The notes beneath the pieces are model-generated. The model was not told the origin of the DNA. It saw only the letters and a list, made by a program, of their open reading frames with translations, and searched no databases. Below, one piece after another: positions 16,869 through 25,643 of a stretch of DNA of 64,000 nucleotides. Position 1 is the stretch's first letter. Each line of letters starts with the position of its first letter. The position numbers and the translations under genes are program-made. This stretch comes from Lachnospiraceae bacterium A4 (GTDB taxonomy: Bacteria > Bacillota > Clostridia > Lachnospirales > Lachnospiraceae): positions 435,398 to 499,397 of the forward strand of contig KE159538.1 of assembly GCA_000403215.2 (NCBI GenBank), given 5' to 3'.

Positions 16869-18087
16869 ATAAAGTATTCTTATATTTCACGCGGTAGATT
16901 CGATACATTGATTCCCGGATACGCTCTTTGGTAATGGTGCCATCTGTGACAGCTTGCAGGACGCCCTCATATGCCTCTTTATAATCTTCAGGCAGCAGAA
17001 GAAGGTCTGCTCCCGCCTGTACTGCCGCCACGGCAGCCTCAGCAGGGCTGTATGCGCCTGTGACAGCGCTGTCATTCAGCGCGGCGGTCATTACCACGCC
17101 GCGAAATCCCAAGGTATTTCTGAGTACGTCCTGTATCACCACCGATGACATTGAGGACGGGGTATCATCGCCCGTTATGCCCTTTGCCGAAGCATGGGAC
17201 ACCATGATACAATCCACACCGTTTTTGATCACTGTATCATAAAGAACAAATTCACTGCCCTGAAGCTCGTCTAACGATTTCGACGCCGCAGCGTCACCGG
17301 GAAAAGACCGCAGGACAGCATTTATCTTTGCCCCCTGCACCGCCTGTACCGCGGCACTTGTAAGTGCCGCGTCGCCTAACACTGTCGGTGCCAGATTCAT
17401 GTCCACGCCGTATGAAGCAAGGGCAGACGAGATACTTCCATATGCCTGTGTGACACTGTCTGCATCGGGCAGCTCAGATGTCTTTGGGGTTGCTGTCAGA
17501 CCATAGTCCGTTGCGCCGCTCTCCGCCAGAACCGCCCTGAACAAAGGATACTTGGAATACATCTTTGCTTTTGCAAGCATTTGGGTAAACTGCTCCTGTG
17601 ATTTGTAATTCTTTGCTGCGTATACAAACCCGCCCACAGGATTTTCAGCGAGTGCCGTCTTCGTGCCCTCTCCTGCCTGTATCGCAGTCTCAACGCCGGT
17701 TATGGCTTCTGGTGACACCAGAAACATGCCTGCAACCATCTCTTCAACCGTCATGTCATTTAGCAGTTTTTCGACTAAGTTCTCGACGGGGTCATCGTCC
17801 GCAGGAGAGTTGTAGCCCTCGTTGTACACAATGCTGCTGGTTTCCTCCTGTATGTCAAAAGTCTGGCTTTCCTGCTCTGTGATTATGCCAGATTCTGCCT
17901 CCTCGATCACTCGGTTGACTCTGTCATTGTAATTATTTACATACCGTATGACAGCTTTGACACCCACATAGCCTGCTGCCAGTATCAGTATGATAATAAC
18001 AATCAATGCCAAATAGGCAAGAAACTGGTTTTTGAGGCGTCTGCGCCTTCTTTTCTGCCTGCTTGATCTATCATCTCTCATATGCAT
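16867..18087 (-). CDS. Membrane-anchored GH3-fold protein lacking catalytic residues
   Basis: A 406-residue protein with a very basic N-terminus (RRRRRR), one membrane segment (about 22-45), an acidic linker (50-100) and a glycoside hydrolase family 3 (NagZ-like) domain outside the cell. The fold is clear: LAENPVGGFVY, YGVDMNLAPT, GFRGVVMT, and AVQAGADLLLLP. The catalytic sites are changed. The NagZ motif KHFPGHG is RSFPGDA here (residues 260-266), and the nucleophile motif TDAL is TAAL (Ala335). It is therefore predicted not to hydrolyse sugar, though it might bind peptidoglycan. It starts 10 bases after glyA and is probably cotranscribed with it. No strong ribosome site is seen. Confidence 0.85.
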   Translation of the reverse strand: MHMRDDRSSRQKRRRRRLKNQFLAYLALIVIIILILAAGYVGVKAVIRYVNNYNDRVNRVIEEAESGIITEQESQTFDIQEETSSIVYNEGYNSPADDDPVENLVEKLLNDMTVEEMVAGMFLVSPEAITGVETAIQAGEGTKTALAENPVGGFVYAAKNYKSQEQFTQMLAKAKMYSKYPLFRAVLAESGATDYGLTATPKTSELPDADSVTQAYGSISSALASYGVDMNLAPTVLGDAALTSAAVQAVQGAKINAVLRSFPGDAAASKSLDELQGSEFVLYDTVIKNGVDCIMVSHASAKGITGDDTPSSMSSVVIQDVLRNTLGFRGVVMTAALNDSAVTGAYSPAEAAVAAVQAGADLLLLPEDYKEAYEGVLQAVTDGTITKERIRESMYRIYRVKYKNTL

Positions 18088-18097
18088 TAACTACTCG

Positions 18098-19336
18098 TTA
18101 AATCAACGGATATTTCTCTGTGAGCGCCTGTACGATTGCCCTTGCACCTGCAATGCCATTCTCCTGTTCCTTGATGACCATAGCAACTGCCTCCGCAATC
18201 TTGTCCATATCCTCCTCCTTCATACCGCGGCTTGTCACTGCGGGCGTTCCGAGGCGGATACCGCTTGTGACAAACGGCGACTTGGGGTCATTGGGAATGG
18301 TGTTCTTGTTGCAGGTAATGTGCGCCTCATCCATCAGCTTTTCGACAGCCTTGCCTGTGAGGTCATACGTTGTGAGGTCCACCAGCATCAAATGATTGTC
18401 TGTGCCGCCTGAGACAATCTTGATCTCCCGCTGTGTCAGCCCCTTGCAGAGCGCCTGCGCATTCTTGATAATCTGCTGCTGATAAGTCTTGAATTCCCCG
18501 CCGAGCGCCTCTTGGAAGCAGACCGCCTTTGCCGCAATCACATGCATGAGCGGACCGCCCTGAATGCCCGGGAAGATTGCCTTGTTGAAATTGTATTTCT
18601 CAGCCGCCTCTTTGTTCGCAAGAATCAGTCCGCCGCGTGGTCCGCGCAGTGTCTTGTGCGTCGTTGTCGTCACAACCTCCGCATACGGAATCGGGCTTGG
18701 ATGAAGTCCTGCTGCCACCAGTCCTGCGATATGCGCCATATCTACCATAAGCACAGCGCCAACCTCGTCGCACACCTCCCTGAAACGCTTAAAATCAATC
18801 GTTCTGGCATAGGCACTCGCACCTGCGATAATCATCTTGGGCTTACACTCCAATGCCAGCCTGCGCATGTTGTCGTAATCAAGAAAGCCATTGTCATCCA
18901 CGCCATAGGGAACCACATGGAAATACTTTCCAGACATGTTGACAGGCGAACCGTGCGTGAGATGTCCGCCGTGGTCGAGGTTCATGCCCATAATCGTGTC
19001 GCCCGGCTGCAAGATTGCAAACTGTACTGCCATATTTGCCTGTGCGCCGGAGTGCGGCTGCACATTTGCGTAGTCACACCCAAATAATTCCTTTGCGCGC
19101 TCAATCGCAAGATTCTCCACGACATCAACACACTCACAGCCGCCATAGTATCTCTTGCCTGGATATCCTTCTGCGTACTTGTTGGTCAATGGGCTGCCCA
19201 TTGCCGCCATCACTGCCTTGCTGACCCAGTTTTCAGAGGCAATCAGCTCAATATGACTGTTTTGTCTCTCCTGCTCTGCCACGATAGCATCTGCGATCTG
19301 GGGGTCTGTCTCTCTTACTTCATCAAGTGAATACAT
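18098..19336 (-). CDS. glyA: Serine hydroxymethyltransferase
   Basis: A 412-residue cytoplasmic PLP enzyme that interconverts serine and glycine and charges tetrahydrofolate with one-carbon units. Lys228 in [14 protein letters not shown] holds PLP. The N-terminal ELIASEN and the [13 protein letters not shown] folate/PLP region are intact. Length is normal. A sigma-A promoter lies about 55 bases upstream and leaves no room for a riboswitch. It leads a probable two-gene transcript with the GH3-like gene. Confidence 0.97.
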   Translation of the reverse strand: MYSLDEVRETDPQIADAIVAEQERQNSHIELIASENWVSKAVMAAMGSPLTNKYAEGYPGKRYYGGCECVDVVENLAIERAKELFGCDYANVQPHSGAQANMAVQFAILQPGDTIMGMNLDHGGHLTHGSPVNMSGKYFHVVPYGVDDNGFLDYDNMRRLALECKPKMIIAGASAYARTIDFKRFREVCDEVGAVLMVDMAHIAGLVAAGLHPSPIPYAEVVTTTTHKTLRGPRGGLILANKEAAEKYNFNKAIFPGIQGGPLMHVIAAKAVCFQEALGGEFKTYQQQIIKNAQALCKGLTQREIKIVSGGTDNHLMLVDLTTYDLTGKAVEKLMDEAHITCNKNTIPNDPKSPFVTSGIRLGTPAVTSRGMKEEDMDKIAEAVAMVIKEQENGIAGARAIVQALTEKYPLI

Positions 19337-19390
19337 GAATCATTTCCTCCGTATTTACATATTTCATATCTAACTTTAATACAATACATT

Positions 19391-19419
19391 AGTATAGCGT
19401 TTTTCCCGCAATTTTACAA
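19391..19419 (-). promoter_or_regulatory. Sigma-A promoter of glyA
   Basis: On the minus strand TTGTAA (19414-19419), a 17-base spacer and TATACT (19391-19396). Confidence 0.7.
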
Positions 19420-19422
19420 GAG

Positions 19423-20448
19423 TTAATTAAAATGGAAAATCCGCTGGCAGATCTTGTATCCGTCCACTGAAATCTTGCGTCCAAGTTTTCCCGGAAGATT
19501 CATCGCGTTTCCGAGAATCCCCATCCGCAGCCGCATCCACAGAACCTTGTCCTTGGTCTTGATATACTGCCATAACTCTTTTTTCTTCTCGAGATTTTCC
19601 TCCTGCTCAGAACGGATTAGCAGCACGGACGAAACCGTCGTGATAATATCAAGATAGTTCACCATATACTTCCGCACCTTGCCGTTTGTCAAAATATGCT
19701 GTTTCTCCGCAATATAATAATCAACGAGCAGCTTATTGACCGTAATCTGCTGGTCAATCCTGCTGATCATAACCTGCTCATTGACAGACTGGTCCTCCCT
19801 GCCGATAAAATAACGGTAGAAATTCACATTCATATAATACATTGTCTTTACATATGGCAGCGGGTTGAACACAAAAATGTTATCCACATAAAACGTGTGC
19901 TCTGGCAGCTTCAGCCCGCAATCCCGCAGCAGGTTTGTCCTGTAGATGACAGAGTGCATCAGAATGTACTGCCCTACGCGGAAATGCCGTACATCTTTCC
20001 ATGTAAAGATTTCCTCCTCCGGCAGCGTATGGGTATATTTCATAACCTTCTTGCGCTTCTCACCCTCCTTCTCATACACATAGTTGCTGATAAACATGTC
20101 TATGGACTTTCCGCTTTTTAAGAGCTCCTTAATCTTATCCAGTATGCGGATATACGCGCTCTGGCTCACCCAGTCGTCGCTGTCCACCACTTTGAAATAC
20201 AGGCCTCTTGCATGTTCAATGCCCGCATTGACTGCGGAGCCATGTCCTCCGTTTTCTTTGTTGACGACCTTGATAATGCCCGGATAACGCTCTCTGTACT
20301 CCTCGGCAATGTCAGGTGTGCTGTCGTTCGAGCCGTCATTGACAATGATGATCTCCACATCTTCTCCGCCCGGAAGCAGTGAATCAATACACTTTCGCAT
20401 ATATGCTGCTGAATTGTAACATGGTACCGCGATAGATAATAATTTCAT
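19423..20448 (-). CDS. Family 2 glycosyltransferase
   Basis: A 341-residue GT-A fold transferase with no membrane segment. The N-terminus has the nucleotide-sugar motif (SIAVPCYNSAAYM, then VEIIIVNDGSND), and the metal-binding acidic motif is KVVDSDDW. Sugar donor and acceptor are unknown; cell-wall or exopolysaccharide work is likely for this family. The start at 20448 was chosen because GGAGAGG lies just upstream; the longer frame would overlap the neighbour. It follows the DUF1653 gene by 16 bases on the same strand. Confidence 0.85.
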   Translation of the reverse strand: MKLLSIAVPCYNSAAYMRKCIDSLLPGGEDVEIIIVNDGSNDSTPDIAEEYRERYPGIIKVVNKENGGHGSAVNAGIEHARGLYFKVVDSDDWVSQSAYIRILDKIKELLKSGKSIDMFISNYVYEKEGEKRKKVMKYTHTLPEEEIFTWKDVRHFRVGQYILMHSVIYRTNLLRDCGLKLPEHTFYVDNIFVFNPLPYVKTMYYMNVNFYRYFIGREDQSVNEQVMISRIDQQITVNKLLVDYYIAEKQHILTNGKVRKYMVNYLDIITTVSSVLLIRSEQEENLEKKKELWQYIKTKDKVLWMRLRMGILGNAMNLPGKLGRKISVDGYKICQRIFHFN

Positions 20449-20464
20449 AATCCTCTCCAATCCT

Positions 20465-21118
20465 TTATGGTCTGAGACGGTTGCACTCAAAACGTTCCAT
20501 TGTCAGGAGACAATTGCGAAGCTCACTGTACCGCGTCTCAATGTCTCCCTCCTTTACCTCCGTGTCGAGGCTTACCGCCATCGTATCAATCATAGCATCT
20601 GTTATTCTGGAATGTAGCATACTGAGTATTTGAAGTTTTTTCTCATACGAGTCTGCGTCCAGAAATTCCAGAACGCCCTCGTCCAGCGCATCGCCCTCCC
20701 CCGTCTCAGGCGTCTGTCTCTCTGTGGCTGTTACTTCCGCTGGCTGAACGGATTCTTCTGCTGGCGCTGGTTTCGGTTCTTCTTCCTGTACCGGTTCCTG
20801 CTTCCCCCTGTTCAGTATCCTGTTGAGCGTCTGCACTGAAGTCTCTTTTAACGGGAATGACGTCGCCGACTCCGACTCCTCTCCTCTGATATCCAGCCGC
20901 TCAAAGCGATACACCTGTTTTTCATTCGGGTATTTCCGGGTATCAATCTTGCTCATAAACATCTCAAGCGGACGCACATACACTTCAAACGGCGCATAGA
21001 GCTGCTGGTATACCACCATTTTCACACCGCTCTCAGAATGGCGCGCCAGCGTGATAATCTGGTAAATGTTTCCTTTAAAATGTTTGTAGATTTCCTGTGG
21101 TCTGGGCTTTGGTCTCAT
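20465..21118 (-). CDS. DUF1653 protein with C-terminal extension
   Basis: A 217-residue cytoplasmic protein. Residues 8-75 form a DUF1653 domain: YKHFKGNIYQIITLARHSE, then VVYQQLYAPFEVYVRPLEMF. A low-complexity Glu/Pro-rich linker (about 115-150) follows, then a helical tail. Stand-alone DUF1653 proteins are about 70-100 residues long, so this one is extended. The function of DUF1653 is not established. It probably shares a transcript with the glycosyltransferase gene. Confidence 0.75.
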   Translation of the reverse strand: MRPKPRPQEIYKHFKGNIYQIITLARHSESGVKMVVYQQLYAPFEVYVRPLEMFMSKIDTRKYPNEKQVYRFERLDIRGEESESATSFPLKETSVQTLNRILNRGKQEPVQEEEPKPAPAEESVQPAEVTATERQTPETGEGDALDEGVLEFLDADSYEKKLQILSMLHSRITDAMIDTMAVSLDTEVKEGDIETRYSELRNCLLTMERFECNRLRP

Positions 21119-21221
21119 AGTGCGTTTCTACCTTCTTTCCATCTTATTTCGTTCTTCAATATTTTTCCATCTCCATAATAAGCTCTATTGTAAACTATTT
21201 TCCCTAATTTGTCATTGAATT

Positions 21222-21268
21222 ATCAAAAATAAAATCTCCTGTTCATAAAATCCCCATAATCAGGAGAT
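21222..21268 (-). terminator. Intrinsic terminator of pilT
   Basis: On the minus strand ATCTCCTG and CAGGAGAT form a stem around a 19-base loop, then TTTATTTTT. It separates pilT from the DUF1653 gene. Confidence 0.75.
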
Positions 21269-21302
21269 ATCATAACAGGAGTTACAATAACAGCAATTAT
21301 TT

Positions 21303-22361
21303 TCAGAACAATTTATTTTTCATCGTTTCAGGCTCTTGCGCAAATTGCAGCGCCATCTCTCTGTCAATCTTGTATTCTTTGTAGAGCTGGCAGAGTGCAT
21401 CATCCATTGTCATCATGCCCACTTTTCTGTTCGTCTGCATAACACTTGTTATTTGGTGGGTTTTTCCCTCCCGTATCAGATTTCTGACCGCAGAGTTTGT
21501 ATGCAGCACCTCAAATGCCGCGACACGCCCCTTGCCGCCAATCATCGGAACAAGCTGCTGCGAGACAACCGCCTCTAATACATTTGCAAGCTGGACGCGG
21601 ATCTGCTGCTGCTGGTGCGGCGGAAAGACATCAATCACACGGTCTACTGTGCTGGCGGCGCCAATGGTATGCAGTGTGGATAACACCAGATGTCCTGTCT
21701 CTGCCGCGGTGATCGCGACGCTGATGGTCTCAAAATCTCGCATCTCGCCCACAAGAATCACATCGGGATCCTCGCGCAGCGCGGCGCGCAGTGCATTGGC
21801 ATAGGACTGCGTATCCAGCCCGATCTCCCTCTGGTTTACGATTGCCTGTTTGTGCTGGTGGAGGTACTCAATCGGGTCCTCGAGCGTGATCACATGCACC
21901 TCACGGTTATTGTTGATCTTGTCGATAATGGCGGCAAGAGTCGTGGATTTGCCGCTTCCGGTCGGGCCTGTGACGAGTATCAAGCCTCTCTTTTTCTGGT
22001 ACAAATCAATGACAGATGCGGGCACGCCCAGCACCTCCGGCGAAGGCACGACTGTGTCCACCAGACGAAATGCCAGGGCTGCCGAGCCGCGCTGCTTGTA
22101 CACATTGACCCGGTAACGCCCCTCGCCCGCAATGGCAAAGGACATATCCACTTCCCCTTTGTCCTCAAAGCGCTGCTTTTGCGTGTCATTCATCACAGAG
22201 TTGGCGATCTCCATCGTATCTGGCGGAAGCAGGCGTTCCCCCTCCATTGTGATCAGTTTTCCATTGACCCGCATCTTGGGCGGAATGCCCACCGTGATAT
22301 GTACGTCCGATGCCCCCGCTTTTTTTGCTGCTGCCAAGATCTCCTGAACTGTCTGTGCCAT
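21303..22361 (-). CDS. pilT: Type IV pilus retraction ATPase PilT
   Basis: A 352-residue hexameric ATPase that disassembles type IV pili for twitching. Walker A is GPTGSGKST (132-140), the Asp box is ITLEDPIEY, Walker B is ILVGEMRD (202-209), and the His box is HLVLSTLHT. The PilT-specific retraction motif appears as AVRNLIREG in the C-terminal part, which separates it from PilB and GspE. No other pilus gene is in the window, and it has its own promoter and terminator. Other pilus genes, if any, must lie elsewhere. Confidence 0.93.
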   Translation of the reverse strand: MAQTVQEILAAAKKAGASDVHITVGIPPKMRVNGKLITMEGERLLPPDTMEIANSVMNDTQKQRFEDKGEVDMSFAIAGEGRYRVNVYKQRGSAALAFRLVDTVVPSPEVLGVPASVIDLYQKKRGLILVTGPTGSGKSTTLAAIIDKINNNREVHVITLEDPIEYLHQHKQAIVNQREIGLDTQSYANALRAALREDPDVILVGEMRDFETISVAITAAETGHLVLSTLHTIGAASTVDRVIDVFPPHQQQQIRVQLANVLEAVVSQQLVPMIGGKGRVAAFEVLHTNSAVRNLIREGKTHQITSVMQTNRKVGMMTMDDALCQLYKEYKIDREMALQFAQEPETMKNKLF

Positions 22362-22430
22362 TGATAGTCCCCTGCCTTTCCCATTGATGCGCCTGTTGGT
22401 TTATGTAGTCGCATTTTCGTTATTATATCC

Positions 22431-22459
22431 ATAATATCACGCTATTTTCTCTTTATCAA
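22431..22459 (-). promoter_or_regulatory. Sigma-A promoter of pilT
   Basis: On the minus strand TTGATA (22454-22459), 17-base spacer, TATTAT (22431-22436), about 70 bases before the pilT start. The 320-base divergent gap (22362-22681) also holds the promoter of the rightward gene; nothing else was recognised in it. Confidence 0.65.
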
Positions 22460-22577
22460 CGAAATTTTTAGAATATTTTTAGAATTTATCTAATTCATGA
22501 AAAAAATGTATTTTTTCGGAAAGCTTCTACGATTCTGCAAATAGCGTGTTGTTGTTAATTTGTACTACCTTTCCCCC

Positions 22578-22606
22578 TTGTCATGACACTTTTCATATAC
22601 TATGAT
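22578..22606 (+). promoter_or_regulatory. Sigma-A promoter of the unknown gene at 22682
   Basis: TTGTCA (22578-22583), 17-base spacer, TATGAT (22601-22606), about 75 bases before the start codon. Confidence 0.65.
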
Positions 22607-22681
22607 AGTTATATATTGATAAGTTGTACTCATTTTTTTCTGCATACTTTCAAGAAAAAATAAGAAGGAGACGCGGGCATT

Positions 22682-23236
22682 ATGAAGGAGCGTTTTGATT
22701 TTGAAGGCACCTCCACCGGAGAATACCGTGAAGGGCTCTATGTTATGTACTGTGGCAAGGAATACCCCGCTATGTATCTAGGAGTTGGACGTTTCGTACT
22801 CTACTCAGATATTGCAGATGAAAATTTTACGTTTCCAACCCAAGATGGAAGATACCTGCTACAGACCGACCTGCGCGACGAAGATCTCACACGTGCGTGT
22901 GAAATCCGTATGGTCGGTATTGTGCGTGACTGCTATGAAAGTGTGGCAGTACGCAATATTCTCAAAGAGGGGATTATCATATCGACCTACAATCCCCGGC
23001 TTGGCTTTGAGCTGGGTCTTAAACCTATGAAATCCCTTGGCTTTACAGGTCTTGTAGACCGTAAGATTTTGATTGGTATTTACGAGGAACGCGACTATCT
23101 CTGGAATCCCACGCTCGGCATCTGCACGACGCTTTGTCAGGTTACGGGAACGAAAGACAAGGACTCTTGGTTCATTGACAATGACCGGGTAACACAACTC
23201 TATATAGTGGACACAAAGAATGAATCCATCGAATAA
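22682..23236 (+). CDS. Unknown 184-residue soluble protein
   Basis: Not recognised. It is a mixed alpha/beta protein without signal peptide, membrane segment or cysteine motif. Recurring hydrophobic-strand patterns (GLYVMYCGKEYPAMYLG, GRFVLYS, RKILIGIYEERDYLW) suggest a small beta-rich fold. A good promoter and an AAGGAG ribosome site support expression, and the frame is far longer than chance for this region. It is divergent from pilT and convergent with htpG. No function is proposed. Confidence 0.7.
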   Translation: MKERFDFEGTSTGEYREGLYVMYCGKEYPAMYLGVGRFVLYSDIADENFTFPTQDGRYLLQTDLRDEDLTRACEIRMVGIVRDCYESVAVRNILKEGIIISTYNPRLGFELGLKPMKSLGFTGLVDRKILIGIYEERDYLWNPTLGICTTLCQVTGTKDKDSWFIDNDRVTQLYIVDTKNESIE

Positions 23237-23273
23237 AAATCAATCTGTTATCAATCAATCGAATAAGGGAATA

Positions 23274-23306
23274 AAAAAATCGAGCAGGAAACCCACTCGA
23301 TTTTTT
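23274..23306. terminator. Bidirectional intrinsic terminator
   Basis: AAAAAATCGAG at 23274-23284 pairs with CTCGATTTTTT at 23296-23306. It serves the unknown gene on the plus strand and htpG on the minus strand. Confidence 0.85.
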
Positions 23307-23321
23307 TGATTTCATTCCTAT

Positions 23322-25454
23322 TTATTTTGCAAGAAGCATCATAATCTTATTGCTTCTGTCGATGAACTTCGTCATATCCTCCGGCTGCAAAGGCGCCTGC
23401 TGAATCAGTGCCAGATCATAGAGCTGCTCGCACATGAGCGCTACATTCTCGCCCTCCTTGTTGTCCAGAATATAAGACACCAGTTTGTTGTTGGCATTGA
23501 GAATCAATGTCTGTCCCTCTTTGCTCATGCCCATTCCCATATCCATGCCGGGCATCGCATACATCTTCATCATGTCCTGCATTCTGCGCGCTTCCTCGGA
23601 GACTGTAATCATAGAAGCAATGTCCTCATTTTTGAGTTTCTCGACTTTTACAGTAATCGAGTCGTTATTCACCGCTTTCTTGAATACCTCAGCAATCTCC
23701 TCGCTCTTCTTGGTGAGCTCGTCCTCTTCCTCCTTGGAGTTCTCTGACTTGAAGGTATCTGTCAGGTCTGCGTCAATGCGCGCAAACTTGATTCCCTCAT
23801 TCTTGGACTCGAGCTGGGATACAAACGGCTGGTCAATCTTATCAGGCAGCACGACAGCATCCATTCCTGCCTTTTTGAACATATTCACATACTGGCTCTG
23901 CTGCACGAGGTCTGTCACATAGTAGATAATCTTCTCTTTTGTCTCCTGCTCCTCTGCCGCAGCGTCAACGGTATCACCCGCCTCGTCAACCACTTCTGCA
24001 TCAATCTTTTCACCTGTCTCGGCATCTGTTGCGGCGGCTGTATTTTCTTCTTTATTTTCTTCTTTGTTCTCTGGATCATCTGGGTCAACCTTCTTGACCT
24101 CTAAGCACTCCGGCAGTGTCAGGTACTTGCCGTCAAGATTCTTGAACAGGATATAGTCTGTCATCTTCTCACAGAATTTGTCATCTTTGAGACAGCCAAA
24201 CTTGATGAACGGGCTGATGTCATCCCAGTATTTCTCGTAATTTTCCTTGTCCGTCTTGCACATGCCAGAGAGCTTGTCCGCAACCTTCTTGGTAATGTAC
24301 TCACTAATCTTCGTCACAAAGCCGTCATTTTGCAGCGCACTTCTCGATACGTTGAGCGGCAGGTCCGGACAGTCAATCACACCCTTTAACAGCAGTAAAA
24401 ATTCTGGTATGACCTCCTTGATGTTATCTGCGATAAACACTTGGTTATTATATAATTTGATGGTTCCCTCGATGGACTCATACTCCATGTTAATCTTAGG
24501 GAAGTAGAGGATACCCTTCATATTAAACGGATAGTCCATATTCAAATGAATCCAGAAGAGCGGCTCTTTGTAGTCTGCAAAGACTTTGCGGTAGAACTCG
24601 ATATATTCCTCCTTCGTGCACTCATTCGGATGTTTTGCCCACAGCGGATGAATCTCATTTAACGGCACGGGGCGCTTCTTGATCTTGAGCTTTGGCACCT
24701 TCTCCTTGGTCGGCTCTGCGCCATCCTCTCCCGGAATCTCCTTCTCCTCCTCAAACTCCTCTACAACGACATCGTCCTCTCTCTTGTCCTCAGGGTTGAT
24801 GGTCTCAAACTCCTCCGGTGCATTTGCCTTCTCGAGATAAATCTCATACGGCATAAATGAGCAGTATTTTTTGATGACTTCTCTTGCCTTGTACTCATTG
24901 CAGAACTCAAGGCAGTCCTCGTTGAGAAACAGCGTAATCTCTGTACCCACAGCGGTTCTGTCTCCGTCGGTCATAGAAAACTCTGTGCCGCCATCGCACT
25001 CCCAATGTACCGGCACGGCATCTTTTTTATAGGAGAGCGTATCAATATGCACCGCATCTGCCACCATAAATGCAGAATAAAAACCAAGTCCGAAATGACC
25101 GATAATCTGATCGTCATTTGTCTTGTCCTTGTATTTCTCAATGAAATCTGTCGCACCTGAAAAAGCGATCTGGTTGATATACTCCTCCACCTCGTCCGCT
25201 GTCATGCCAAGTCCGGTATCAATAAATTTGAGTGTTTTCTGCTCTGGATTGACAATGATATGGATATCCTTCTTGACATCTGACGGATACTCATACTCTC
25301 CCATCATCTCCAGTTTTTTCAGTTTGGTGATGGCGTCACAGCCGTTTGAGATCAGCTCTCTGTAAAAGATATCGTGGTCTGAATACAACCACTTCTTGAT
25401 AATTGGAAAAATATTTTCGCTGTTGATGGACAAGCTTCCGCGCTTCTCTGCCAT
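23322..25454 (-). CDS. htpG: Molecular chaperone HtpG (Hsp90)
   Basis: A 710-residue cytosolic ATP-dependent chaperone. The N-terminal ATP site shows ELISNGCDAI, IDTGLGM and IGHFGLGFYSAF. Then come a charged linker (about 225-255), the middle domain (NVSRSALQND with the catalytic loop Arg) and the dimerisation domain. An unusual acidic, Glu/Asp/Ala-rich insertion lies near residues 470-520. The ATG at 25454 is preferred over a GTG three codons earlier that abuts the ribosome site. A perfect CIRCE operator and a sigma-A promoter lie upstream, predicting repression by HrcA and induction by heat. Confidence 0.96.
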   Translation of the reverse strand: MAEKRGSLSINSENIFPIIKKWLYSDHDIFYRELISNGCDAITKLKKLEMMGEYEYPSDVKKDIHIIVNPEQKTLKFIDTGLGMTADEVEEYINQIAFSGATDFIEKYKDKTNDDQIIGHFGLGFYSAFMVADAVHIDTLSYKKDAVPVHWECDGGTEFSMTDGDRTAVGTEITLFLNEDCLEFCNEYKAREVIKKYCSFMPYEIYLEKANAPEEFETINPEDKREDDVVVEEFEEEKEIPGEDGAEPTKEKVPKLKIKKRPVPLNEIHPLWAKHPNECTKEEYIEFYRKVFADYKEPLFWIHLNMDYPFNMKGILYFPKINMEYESIEGTIKLYNNQVFIADNIKEVIPEFLLLLKGVIDCPDLPLNVSRSALQNDGFVTKISEYITKKVADKLSGMCKTDKENYEKYWDDISPFIKFGCLKDDKFCEKMTDYILFKNLDGKYLTLPECLEVKKVDPDDPENKEENKEENTAAATDAETGEKIDAEVVDEAGDTVDAAAEEQETKEKIIYYVTDLVQQSQYVNMFKKAGMDAVVLPDKIDQPFVSQLESKNEGIKFARIDADLTDTFKSENSKEEEDELTKKSEEIAEVFKKAVNNDSITVKVEKLKNEDIASMITVSEEARRMQDMMKMYAMPGMDMGMGMSKEGQTLILNANNKLVSYILDNKEGENVALMCEQLYDLALIQQAPLQPEDMTKFIDRSNKIMMLLAK

Positions 25455-25521
25455 AAAAATCACATTCCTTTCTCGTATCTATTTATAGTTTATATCAAGG
25501 TTGTTGCCCTGTCTGTTAGAT

Positions 25522-25550
25522 AGTTTAATACCCCAAAATGCAAAAGTCAA
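25522..25550 (-). promoter_or_regulatory. Sigma-A promoter of htpG
   Basis: On the minus strand TTGACT (25545-25550), 17-base spacer, TAAACT (25522-25527), about 70 bases before the start. The CIRCE element lies just upstream of the -35 box. Confidence 0.7.
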
Positions 25551-25557
25551 GCAAAAA

Positions 25558-25584
25558 TTAGCACTCAATCTATCTGAGTGCTAA
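25558..25584. promoter_or_regulatory. CIRCE operator (HrcA binding site)
   Basis: TTAGCACTC-N9-GAGTGCTAA, identical to the consensus in both arms and in spacing. It lies about 104 bases upstream of htpG and 60 bases beyond the end of the foldase gene. It predicts HrcA-mediated heat-shock control of htpG. Confidence 0.95.
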
Positions 25585-25643
25585 TAATTTAGACTTTGTT
25601 TATATTCTCTTTAGATTATGTTCTTTATTTCTAAAAAGTTTTA

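Noticed and set aside
19337-19422. Glycine riboswitch before glyA
   Set aside because: The leader between the promoter and the start codon is only about 55 bases, too short for the aptamer.
21690-22364. 224-residue open frame antisense to pilT
   Set aside because: The pilT motifs are unambiguous and the opposite frame has no coding character.
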